This document shows positions 10,421 through 19,650 of a DNA stretch of 64,000 nucleotides, piece after piece. The notes under the pieces were generated by a model, which saw only the letters and a program-made list of their open reading frames with translations, was not told where the DNA came from and made no database searches. Numbering within the stretch: the first letter of the stretch is position 1; each line of letters opens with the position of its first letter. Position numbers and translations under genes: made by a program. The stretch is from NCBI GenBank assembly GCA_001599975.1, contig BCIO01000004.1, positions 781,434-845,433 of the forward strand, in the 5' to 3' direction. This stretch comes from Cystobasidiopsis lactophilus (Eukaryota; Basidiomycota; Agaricostilbomycetes; Agaricostilbales; Chionosphaeraceae).

Positions 10421-10786
10421 CTACGACTTGTTGAGAAGCTTGAGAGCCGCATTGACGGTACTGAGCGGGACGCCGGCCGGACTGGCAGCCGTACCAGTAA
10501 GCTGTGCCACAAGCGACATAGGCGAGCGAAGAGCGACACTCTCGTGGCAACCGGCGACCTTCCAGCGGTTGTCTATCTCGCTCTCACACCCCAAGATGCG
10601 ATGGGGCGAGCCGTTGATGTACGCAACGTAATGGACGCCAAGCTCCCGCTGCCACGGGTACTCAACAGAGCTGGAGGAGGTGGCCTCGCGAGGTGGGCTT
10701 TGAGTGCGCTCTCGGTTTCGCCGTGTTTGCTGCTCGAGACGCTGGGCCTCCTCTTGGGTGTAAACTCGGTCTTTGTGTTGATCCAT
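10421..10786 (-). CDS. Orphan protein, WKVxG subfamily B
   Basis: An open frame of 121 codons starts at a true ATG (MDQHKDRVYTQEEAQRLEQQ). The sequence continues with an Arg/Glu-rich linker, then GVHYVAYINGSPHRILGCES, NRWKVAGCHESVALRSPM and LVAQLTG, ending LKLLNKS. It matches the 9245-9667 protein in motif order and spacing but is diverged, so the duplication is not recent. No signal peptide, transmembrane segment or known domain is visible. It lies on the same strand as all other members of the array. Confidence 0.5.
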   Translation of the reverse strand: MDQHKDRVYTQEEAQRLEQQTRRNRERTQSPPREATSSSSVEYPWQRELGVHYVAYINGSPHRILGCESEIDNRWKVAGCHESVALRSPMSLVAQLTGTAASPAGVPLSTVNAALKLLNKS

Positions 10787-11514
10787 GATAAGAGTCGCAA
10801 TCCAAGTGGGCAGGAAAGAAAACGACGAGGAAAAGACCGGGGGTGGTGAAAGGAGAGGAAGAGGCAATTCGGTCCTTGCCCAGACCAATTGGGCCCGTCA
10901 CTGTCTCGCCCCATTGGAGACATACGCACATCGCCACAGAGTTAATACATGATGTCACTCATGTAAAAGACCACCACAAAAGGAAAGCACAAGGGCTCCA
11001 CCAGAAGGGCCAGTCGGAAGACGTTTTGCCCTCGTCTTTTGGGTAAGGCACCGTTTTACGCAAGAACAGGGCAACGCATTCTCGAGACGCACGGAAGAAT
11101 GAGGAACCAACTAAGGGGCCAAGCTAGATGCGCCATCGCGTCATTGTCCCAAGCGGACTCTGGGTGGCGACTGGCCCCTCTCCCACCCTCAGACCCAATG
11201 GCTTGATGGCCGGACAATTTGCTGAAAGCAGTCCATGGCCAGCATATACAGCCCTTTCCAATGCATCAAGGAAAGGAACAAGTCAAAAGATCAGAGTCGA
11301 TCTTGCGAGCCTCAAGATCGACCATTCCGGAATCCAGGCAAGCTCGCAGACAACACATCAGAAGAATCGACAAGCGGAATGCTTATCGCGCAAGGAAAGA
11401 GGGCTTGCTACAATGGGCGGAAGATAAAAAGGAGGGCAAAAAGACAAAGAGGCAAGGTTTCCTGGGGAGAGAGCCGTGCAAGACCCTTTTTCAAGATTCG
11501 AGCTGCCCGCTTGC
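10787..11514. other. Intergenic, no supported gene
   Basis: No recognisable coding region. A weak variant of the dispersed box (CTGGGTGGCGACTGGCC) lies near 11160, about 375 bp upstream of the start at 10786. Confidence 0.35.
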
Positions 11515-11843
11515 TTACATGGAGCGATGACGGCGGTGGTGGAGCTGAGGAGGTCTGCGGTCAGGAAGGAACGCGTCCCAGGGGCAGTCGTCGAAGCGCT
11601 CGTTGGGATAGCGGTGGCGAACTTCGGCCAAGCTCGCTTCGTCCGGCCGGACCAGCATGCGAGCTCGGCCCCCGATTCGGGTGGCAATTCAAGCGTGGCC
11701 GACCTGGTGGCTCGCTGCTCCGCCGTTCCGCCGTTTTCGACCTTCCAAAGGCCGCCGCGGATGTTAACGAAAGGCGCCCAATGGAACTCCAGTCGCTCGT
11801 GAACCACCCCGTCGACGTGGAACTCCTGCCCAAGAAAGATCAT
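11515..11843 (-). pseudogene. Orphan GHxW/RMLVxP family member, broken
   Basis: The ATG at 11843 opens MIFLGQEFHVDGVVHERLEF, then FVNIRGGLWKVENGG. This matches the start of the 7479 locus, including the bases around the ATG. The rest of the domain lies in another frame: QVGHA, then a TGA where the family has Trp, then IATRIGGRARMLVRPDEASL and FDDCPWDAFLPD, stopping at 11515. A frame change plus an in-frame stop at the conserved GHxW Trp make a functional product unlikely. Confidence 0.6.
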
Positions 11844-11995
11844 TGCTGGAGATAGGAAAAGTGCTGCTTGTGGGGGGAAGAGAGGTATTGGTGGCGAACG
11901 GAGAAGCAACAGGACGCTCTGCGCTCCCTCTTGCGAGTGGGGCGGTGTTCTTTGCTACCCTTACCTCGGTGAAACACTTGCACTGTTAGCGTTCA

Positions 11996-12349
11996 TTACC
12001 ACGGTGCAAGAACGTAGCGGGCAGTCCCATAGCACAGAATGAGAATCAGAGCAGCCAAAGCCAGCAGGGTCGGCGGCTTCTTTGGAGGTGGCCACTGATC
12101 CAACCGGCGCAGGACTCCAAGGGCGAGCGCGCGTAGGACATATAGAACAGAAGCCTCGTCAGGCAGCAAAGTCAACAGACGGGCGTGTAACAGTGAGAGG
12201 GAGTCGACCAGCTCCGTGCGTTTCAATCCTTGGGCGTTGACGGTTGTCTCGCGGACGTTCTCTTGGCACCAGATCCTTGTGAGCAAACTACGAAGCGCAT
12301 GAATAACGATAACCAGCAGCAGCAAGATCCAAGGCAAGTCGAACGCCAA
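11996..12349 (-). CDS. Possible small two-helix membrane protein (start not found)
   Basis: An open frame of about 117 codons ends at 11996. It begins with a hydrophobic helix (WILLLLVIVIHALRSLL) and ends with another (LLALAALILILCYGTARYVL) after a KKPP turn. The middle is soluble (RTELVDSLSLLHARLLTLLP). The frame contains no Met codon at all. The codon at its open edge is TTG and the frame stays open upstream into the VPS23 promoter and first exon, so a start would need an upstream exon or a non-AUG codon. The hydrophobic ends argue for a real protein; the missing start argues against. Confidence 0.3.
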   Translation of the reverse strand: MAFDLPWILLLLVIVIHALRSLLTRIWCQENVRETTVNAQGLKRTELVDSLSLLHARLLTLLPDEASVLYVLRALALGVLRRLDQWPPPKKPPTLLALAALILILCYGTARYVLAPW

Positions 12350-12381
12350 GGAAGTTGAAGGTTGCTCTCCAACCTCGAGGA

Positions 12382-14180
12382 ATGGCCGGACATCAAGACG
12401 CCGTGCTCAACTGGCTCCGGGGCGTCTTGGGCTCAGTATGTCCCATGTCACAAGCTCACTGTGACATGTCTAAGCATGAGTGGCAGTACCCAAACCGAGA
12501 AGTGGTGTACAACCATGTCGACGCCCTGCTCCACCGCTTCCCGACCCTCTCGCCCCGGACTGCCTCTTACAGTATGCTCCTTGTCTCTATCACAGAGTAG
12601 CACAAGTGACAGGGTTGGGATCTAGCACACGACGACGGGCGAACGCAAGTCTTACTCTGCCTGAACGGGACGCTGCCCATCAGCTTCAAAGGCAAGACGT
12701 ACCACATCCCTTTAGCCTTTTGGGTGCCGTTCGAGTACCCAGCAATGCCGCCCATCGCTTATGTCACGCCTACGTCAGCCATGTTGGTCAGGCCGAGCAA
12801 CCAGGTCGACGTGTCTGGGAGGTGTTCGGGCGAGTACATTAGAGCTTGGGAAGCCAAAGCAGAGGTCCGTCCCTTTCACCTGACTTTCAAGCTTTGTGAG
12901 GAATCCATGGTTGATAATGTGTGGCGAAAAGGGACGCAGTTTGGTCGGCTTGGCAGAGTTCCTCCAGCCGCTCTTCGAAAAGGTGCCGCCCGTGTACGCC
13001 AAGCCTCCAACAGCGTCCACCTCCTCCCCGACCTCACCTAACAACCCAACTTCACCCACCTCGTCACTCAAAGGCCCACCAGGAGCTCGACCTGCCCCAC
13101 CTCGACCTCCGTCCACTTCTCAACAGCCCACTCTGCCTTCTAGACCTGACCGAGCCCCTTCTTCCCCTCGCCCTCCACTTCCCCCTACTCCAACCATAGG
13201 AGGTTCTCCCGCTCGACTTTCCACTTCCCTCTTACCCCAACCCAACCACATCGGCTTCCAACCTCCTCCTCCTCCCGCCCTACCTAGGCCTCAAGATATC
13301 TTCCCAACTCCCCAGAAAGCCAACTTACCGCCCCCCGACATCCCACCTCATAGACCTACTTTACCTTACCCCTCTACCCAACCCGCCCTCACTCAATCCC
13401 CTCCCATCCTCTCCCCTAAATCACCTGTCAACCTCCTAGACTCCGAAGACGCCACATTCAACATTGAATCCCTAACAGGTGGTCCCAAACGCCCTCTAAA
13501 CCCAGAAACGCTGCAGCTCCGCTCTCAGCTCTACCTCAAGCTCACTCAGGCATTACAAGTAGCGACTTCTCAAACTCAATTCGACCTGGCCAATTTAGAA
13601 GCTTTGAAGTCCGACTTGAACAAGGGCGGGCCGGCGATAGAGGACGAGATGGCGAGGTTGAGGACGGTGAGGGATTTGTGCTTGCATGTGGGGAAAAGGT
13701 ATGAGGAGGTGGTTGGGAAAGTGAGGGAGAACATTGCCCTTTTGAATGGGAAAAAGGTGGATGAGGAGGAGGTGTTGTGTTCGACCACGGTGGTTTATAA
13801 TCAGTATGTCACTCTTTTTTGATTTGGTTGGGATGAGGAAAAGGCTAATAGGGGAAGGGTGTGGCAAGGTTGATCGAGTTGATTGCGGAAGACGCGGCTA
13901 TAGAAGACACCATCTACCAGCTCGGCCGGGGCTTGAACAACGACAGCGCGCGGATCGACTTGGNNNNNNNNNNNNNNNNNNNNNNNNNNNNNNNNNNNNN
14001 NNNNNNNNNNNNNNNNNNNNNNNNNNNNNNNNNNNNNNNNNNNNNNNNNNNNNNNNNNNNNNNNNNNTCGTGGATCTAATTGAATGGTGTAAACAGAGAG
14101 TGAGGGCTTTGGCCAGGGAGCAGTTCTTCAAGCGCGCGCTGATCAACAAGATCCTCCTCCACCTCGCTTTGGCCTCTTGA
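12382..14180 (+). CDS. VPS23: ESCRT-I subunit Vps23 (TSG101 homologue), with assembly gap
   Basis: The ESCRT-I subunit binds ubiquitinated cargo at endosomes during multivesicular body sorting. The UEV domain starts MAGHQDAVLNWLRGVLGS, joins YPNREVVYNHVDALL, then YTHDDGRTQVLLCLNGTLP and the IPLAFWVPFEYPAMPPIAYV stretch. A long Pro-rich linker follows, then a coiled coil (MARLRTVRDLCLHVGKRYEE) and the steadiness box (LIELIAEDAAIEDTIYQLGR, later ALAREQFFKRALI). Exons: 12382-12435, 12487-12571, 12626-12864, 12932-13803, 13869 into the N run (13964-14067), and a last exon from about 14086 to 14180. The missing bases fall inside the steadiness box and probably include an intron. Family call is firm. 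Confidence 0.93.
13964..14067. other. Assembly gap of 104 N
   Basis: The bases are unknown. The gap interrupts VPS23 between the codons for GLNNDSARIDL and the final exon. Confidence 0.99.
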
Positions 14181-14183
14181 TCA

Positions 14184-15105
14184 TTACCGCAATGCATACC
14201 TGTAATAATGAAAGAAACCCAATGTCAGAATACGAAAAGCATGAGAGAAAGAGGGAGGGAGGAATACGTTTTGACTGGGCACAGTTCGGGAGGTAAGCCA
14301 GTTTGGAGCTCTTCTTTCTCCACTTTCAACCCGGCCAGGTGGAAGATGGCTTTGTGCTGCTCGTCGTTTCTGTCATCGCTCAAACGATCAGTTTGCCGAA
14401 TGGGAAAGAAGAAGGGGACAAAGGAGGGTGAACATACCTCATGATGCTCGAGTCCTCCTCGTCAAACACGGCGTCCTCCCTAGCCACGTTGTCCTTGATC
14501 ACCACGTACGCTGCCTCCTCCTCCTCGGCGTCGGTGGTGGTGGCCAAAGCGGCTCGGCAGCGCTTGAGGAAGTCGACGTACTCCCCGTCGGACAAGTGGC
14601 CGATGCACCACTGCACCCAAATTACATCGTACCCCCTCTTGTCTTCTTGCACACAGCCAATGGTGGGGCCATACCGAAGTTCCTCTTGCGGTCGGCGCGG
14701 GTCGAAATGCTGCAAGCCGCACTTCCACAGCCTGACGCCTTTGCCTCCCACCTTGACCGCCTTGGAGCTTGCGAGCTGCTCCCTCGCTTTATCCAAGAAG
14801 CCAGCGGAAGTCTCGACCAGATCCACCTCGTCGAACAGCGGTAACAAAGTGGCCAGCGTCACCCTCCCAATCCCAGCTCCGCCATCCATCGCCCGAGTGC
14901 GCTTCTTCCTCTGTTGCATTGGCGTTGATTGGTGCGGAGGTTGTAAGGTGGAGAGGGAGGGTTTGAGCGAGAGCAGGAACATCCTAGATGACAGCTCTTC
15001 CACCCGAGCCGTGGAGTCGAGCCCGTATCCGCCTAGCATGCCGTTGTTGCTCGCTTCCACTTGGGACCAGTAAGCCACGCCAGACTCAAAGTCGGGCGTG
15101 GTCAT
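14184..15105 (-). CDS. TAE1: Alpha-N-terminal protein methyltransferase (Tae1/NTMT1)
   Basis: This SAM-dependent enzyme methylates the N-terminal amine of proteins that expose an XPK/R start, such as ribosomal proteins. The start MTTPDFESGVAYWSQVEAS and NNGMLGGYG are family hallmarks. The SAM loop is MDGGAGIGRVT, the acidic strand is VDLVETSAGFL, and VIWVQWCIGHLSDGEY follows. After splicing the end reads SIMRNDEQHKAIFHLAGLKV and GLPPELCPVKTYALR, the expected C-terminus. Exons: 15105-14438, 14369-14268 and 14199-14184, 261 residues. The last exon is 16 nt including the stop. A Ser/Pro-rich insertion of about 25 residues precedes the SAM loop. Start is the first in-frame ATG. Confidence 0.92.
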
Positions 15106-15177
15106 CTCGTGCGTCTCTTGGACTGGTTCGACGACGACTTCCAAGCCATAAATTTTTGAGGCTGAGATCCAGACTCA

Positions 15178-15198
15178 CTGCTGCTGCTGCTGCTGCTG
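15178..15198 (+). repeat. (CTG)7 microsatellite
   Basis: Seven uninterrupted CTG triplets lie in the promoter space between TAE1 and the first MFS gene. Confidence 0.95.
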
Positions 15199-15367
15199 GT
15201 TTTCATTGGTTTCAAAAGGAGAAATGTGGAAATGAGAGTCGAACGAGTTGCCTCCTCGACTTGAAAGCGCCTTCGTACGCCAGAGTCCTCGGCCAGGAAG
15301 CTGACTCCCGGCGCCTTCTGTTCATCTCTCTAGGGACTGGGTCTCTCCTCTTCAAACATCTCGGAGA

Positions 15368-17028
15368 ATGGCCACGCCGACGCCCCTGCCCAAGCTCCAG
15401 CTCGCTTTAATCTTCCTCCTGGCCATCTGCGAGCCCATCAGCTTCAGCTCCGTCTTCCCTTATGTCCAAGAAGCCCTCGTCCGCTTCCGAGTCGTTCACG
15501 ATGAGGCGTCTGTTGGCTACCTGGCCGGGCGTAAGCTCTCTCTCTTCGAAACCAGATCGCTGGGCAAAGGCTGACGTCGGGAGACAGTTATCGAAGGCCT
15601 CTTCTTCGCCGCTGAAGGCCTGTTCGTCTTGAAGTGGTCCACCCTGAGCGATCGATGGGGTCGAAGGCCAATCTTGATCCTCGGCACCTTGGGCTCCTGC
15701 TTCTCCACCCTCCTCTTCGGATTCAGCAGGTCGCTGTTCACTTTGATCGCCTCCCGCGTCTTGCTCGGCGTGCTCAATGGGAATGCGGGAGTGTTCAGGA
15801 TCGTCCGTTTCAATGCCTCTTTTTTGCTAGTTTGAAGCATAAGCTGATGATGTTGGAAGCCCAGGCAATTACCGAGTTGACGGACACCTCCAATCGGGGG
15901 AGGGCCATCTCGCTCCTTCCATTGGGCTGGGCAATAGGCAGCTCGATTGGGCCATTGCTAGGCGGCCTCATGGCCAACGCGGCCAGGCATCCGCCCTTGG
16001 CCAACTTTGCGCTGGTCCAGAGCTTCCCTTACATGCCCGCTGGTTTGGCCGCCGCTCTTTGCCCCCTTCTTGCAGCTATCTTGGCGTTCTTTCTCCTCAA
16101 TGAAGTGAGCCATTCCCTCTTCGCTGCCATTGAGTGCTGACGAGAGGGAGAGCAGACGCATTCCACACTGCGACCTTATGCTCCTGTCCAAACAGAAGAA
16201 ACAGCCATGTCGCCCCTGTCTCCCACCACGCCCAAAGACAGCGAGTTCACAGACTCGTCGTCGGCACCCCCGGGGCTGATGGAGTTGTTCAACCAGCCGG
16301 CCATCCGCTTCGCCGTGCTCAACTACACCCTCTTCGTGCTCTGCGAGATCTCGCTGATGGCCACGCTCAACGTCTTCCTCTTCTCCCCCACCGACAAGGC
16401 CGGCTTAGGGTTCGACCCGAAGAGCATCGGCATCGCTCTAGCAGCCAGCAACTGCTGCGGCGCCCTCGCTACCTTCATCTGCTACCCCATCCTCGAACGA
16501 CGCTTCTCGAGCATTACCATTTGCCGCCTCGCTATCCCGGGCTACTTCATCGCCATCGCCGCTATGCCCACCTCCCACATCCTCTCGGTTTGGAGTGGAT
16601 CAAGCACCAACTTTACAGTCCTCGCTATACTGGCTTTACTGCCGATATCGAGCATGGCCAACCAGATGATCTCGACGTAAGTTTCCAATTCATGCTTCGC
16701 AGCTCTACTTGCGCGCCGTTCTTTACCTTTTCCCAGGTCGGCCAATACCATGGTCCAGAACGTCTCGCCTTCCCCAAAAGCGCTTGGGACAGTGAATGGA
16801 CTAGCGCAGAGCTTTGGAGTAAGTCCCTTGGCCTTGGTCAGCCTTCACGCCACTGATGCAAAAGACCAACAGGGAGCTGGGCGAGCCATCGCTCCACTCT
16901 GCGGCGCTGGGCTGTTCGCCTTGTCGGTCCAAATGCACTCCAGCCTCATTTATTGGGTGCTCAGCGCGCTGGTCTTCACGGCTTGCTACGTCGCTTGGCG
17001 CCTTGACAGGGCTCTGGTGGGACGGTGA
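15368..17028 (+). CDS. MFS transporter, tandem copy 1 (DHA1-like)
   Basis: A predicted 12-helix proton-coupled transporter; the substrate is unknown. It starts MATPTPLPKLQLALIFLLAI, with CEPISFSSVFPYVQEALV in helix 1. MFS motif A is intact in the loop after helix 2 (LSDRWGRRPIL). The end of helix 5 reads LLPLGWAIGSSIGPLLGGL, and the central loop is Ser/Pro-rich (MSPLSPTTPKDSEFTDSSSA). Exons: 15368-15530, 15588-15802, 15865-16104, 16156-16676, 16737-16818 and 16873-17028, all phases closing. Splice choices were guided by alignment to copy 2. The gene is the first of four same-strand paralogues. Copies 1 and 2 are the best conserved; DHA1 is a family-level guess. Confidence 0.87.
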
Positions 17029-17125
17029 CCGACCTTGCGCGCTGATTAGATCGCCAAGCTTGTATAAATAAAGCTTCGTGATGAAGAATAGAGCCACAAG
17101 TATAGACCTCGCGTGCGTCCGGCTG

Positions 17126-17169
17126 GAAGTCGACTTCTGAGCTGAGGGTCGCACCGAGTCAGCGACCCT
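17126..17169. promoter_or_regulatory. Two adjacent palindromes upstream of MFS copy 2
   Basis: GAAGTCGACTTC (17126-17137) is a perfect 12-bp palindrome. AGGGTCGC (17145-17152) and GCGACCCT (17162-17169) form an 8-bp inverted repeat around 9 bases. They lie about 300-340 bp before the MFS copy 2 ATG, where dimeric regulators often bind. No RNA evidence. Confidence 0.3.
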
Positions 17170-17466
17170 TCCCCGGCGGCGGGCCCGAAATCCTCCCAAT
17201 TAGCTATTGTCCATGTACAGCTGACGCCCATCTGACTTTGTGTCTCTATATCTCGGTTGCGTCTGTTCGTGCTGTGTCCCAGTCCTCGCATAAATTTCGC
17301 CCTCTCTTCAAAAGTTCGCCTCATTGTCCCGGCCCTCCCTTTAGACGTATTGCCTTCTAGAACGCATTCTCTTCCCTCTAGAACACCTCTTGTCCCTCCT
17401 ACCTGCCCTCGCCAACCAGCTCCTTGTCTCCAACCTTAGACGCCTCTAAAATAGCCCCCCACCAAA

Positions 17467-19389
17467 ATGACGGCGGCAATCGCCCAGCCGCCGACGCCCC
17501 TTCCGAAGCTGCAGCTGTTCATGCTCTTCTTGCTCGTGAGTTGGTACTTTGTGAGCTCTGGGTCTTCCTGCTGACTTCTGCTACACCAGTTCACCTGTGA
17601 ACCGGTGGCATACTCGAGCATCTATCGTGAGGAGGCCGGGCGGCAACGAGTTCAGCGGGCGCTGACTTCCCGTTGCAGCTTTCATCCAGCAAGCCCTGGT
17701 CGAGTTCGGCATCGCCAACGCGGCTGCCGACGTGGGCTTCTACAGCGGTCTCGTAGAATCGGTTTTCTTCGCTGCGGAGGCGTGTTTCATTATGAGATGG
17801 TAGGCCTGCCTCCCAGGTCCCTCGTCCGGATATGACTGACGAGACGAGCGGGCAGGGGCATCGCCAGCGACAAGTACGGCCGGAAACCGATCCTCATCGC
17901 TGGCAGCCTAGGGAGCGCGCTTTCCGTCCTTTGTTTCGGCTTCTCCAAGTCGCTGTCTGCCATGATTCTCAGTCGGTGCCTGCTCGGATGCCTCAATGGG
18001 AACGTCGGTGTGGCCAAGTCGGTCATTGCAGAGGTCACGGATGAAAGTAACAGAGGGCGCGCTTTCACCCTCCTACCGCTAGGGTGGTCAGTCGGTGAGG
18101 AGCCCGGTCCATAACCGACTATAGTACGCATGCGCTCATGTTGTTACAACCCAAAGGAAGCGTTATTGGGCCACTGCTAGGAGGTTTGGCGGCCGATTGG
18201 GCCAAGTCGCCACCGTTCTCGCAGTGAGCTTCGTTCTTTGCCTTCTACCGTAGAAACGAAGCTTAATCTCCCTTCTTACAGATCCTCCCTCTTCCGGACG
18301 TATCCCTATGTTTTGCCTACCGCGACGGCAGCTCTTTTCCCGCTTGGCTCTGCACTTGTCATGAGTCTCTTCTTCAAGGAGGTGCGAGACGCTCTGTCTG
18401 CGATGGTCATGGTCGGCTGACGATAGACTCACTGTCAGACGCACCGAGGCGTACTCCGCAACCAATATGTCGCTCTTGGAACAGCAGAGGAAGGATCCTT
18501 CAGCCCGGCCAGCCCAGACACGCCCTCCACGCCATCCTTTTCCAAAAAAGCCGAAGATGACCTCGAACCCGAATACACCATCCGCCAGCTGCTGCAGATC
18601 CATCAAGTGAGATGGTCAATAGTCAACTATGGGACGCTCTCCTTCCTCGAAATCGCCTGGCTGGCTACGATTCCTCTCTTTCTGTACGAACCCATCCCGA
18701 ACGGCGGCCTCGGCATGTCAGCATCACAATTGGGAACTTTCCTCGCCCTCTTGGGCATCGCTGGCGCCATCGCCTCCTTCTTCTTTTATCCTTGGCTGGA
18801 GCAACGATACGGCAGAATCGCAATCTACAAATACTGCCTTCCTGTGTTCGTCCCTGGTATCTTGGCGATGCCGTTAGCCAACTTTTGGGCCACCCGTATG
18901 GGGACTTGGAACCACTGGACCGTCTTCGCATCGACCAGTCTACTGCTGACCAGCAACATTGCGAACCAAATGGCCTTCTCGTCCGTTCTTCTCCTAAGTT
19001 GCTCCGAAACCTTGACAGCTAATGGCCTTAGCAGGAGCATAATCACGAATGTGGCGCATTTCTCGCCGCATGCTGGCTGCTTGGGTCGATTGAACGGCTG
19101 TTGTCAAACTGTTGGTGGGTCGAACCGGCTTGGTGGCGTTGAACCCGGTATTGATCTGTACCTCGAACAGGCTCTTGTGTGCGAGTATGCCAATAACCCT
19201 CTCCATTCATGAACAAGCTGCTCATTGCTGCGACAGGCCATCGGGCCCTTTATGGCCACCGCCCTTTTTTCGTGGACGATTGAAAAGAGGTGGCTCGGCG
19301 GCTATTTCTGTTATTGGGTGTTGTTCAGCATCCTCGTTCCCGCCCTCTCGGCCAGCACCATGCTCCAGTCCGATAGATTGTCGTCCTAG
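17467..19389 (+). CDS. MFS transporter, tandem copy 2 (DHA1-like)
   Basis: A predicted 12-helix transporter of unknown substrate, paralogous to copy 1. It begins MTAAIAQPPTPLPKLQLFML, then FTCEPVAYSSIYPFIQQALV. Motif A is intact (ASDKYGRKPIL). Helix 4-5 reads CLLGCLNGNVGVAKSVIAEV and SNRGRAFTLLPLGWSVGSVI. The loop before helix 7 is acidic and Ser-rich, then VRWSIVNYGTLSFLEIAWLA. Ten exons: 17467-17535, 17590-17626, 17679-17799, 17856-18094, 18157-18223, 18282-18381, 18439-18980, 19035-19114, 19171-19178 and 19237-19389. The ninth is only 8 nt and is required to keep frame; it gives QTVGSCAIGPF. It has more introns than copy 1, so intron loss or gain has occurred since duplication. Confidence 0.85.
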
Positions 19390-19650
19390 AACTAATGAAA
19401 TTGTACCACGTCCAAAAACGACTTAGCCGACTTGCCGACTCTGAGTGGCCAATCGAGCTGCCTTTCCTTCTTCTCCTCGAGCAGCCTTCAAAGAGCCCAT
19501 GCGTGCGCGTCCACTATGCTCGCTATGCTTCTGGAACGGCTTGAGATGTCGTTGAAAGGATCGAATGACATTGGCCGTCAGTGAACGCCCCGAAACGCAT
19601 GCCTCCTGTCCCTCGTCTTTCCGACTTGACCTGCTCTTCCAAGAACGGCC

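Noticed and set aside
19171-19236. Reading MFS copy 2 without the 8-nt exon.
   Set aside because: The phase does not close with a single intron between 19115 and 19236; a small exon is required.
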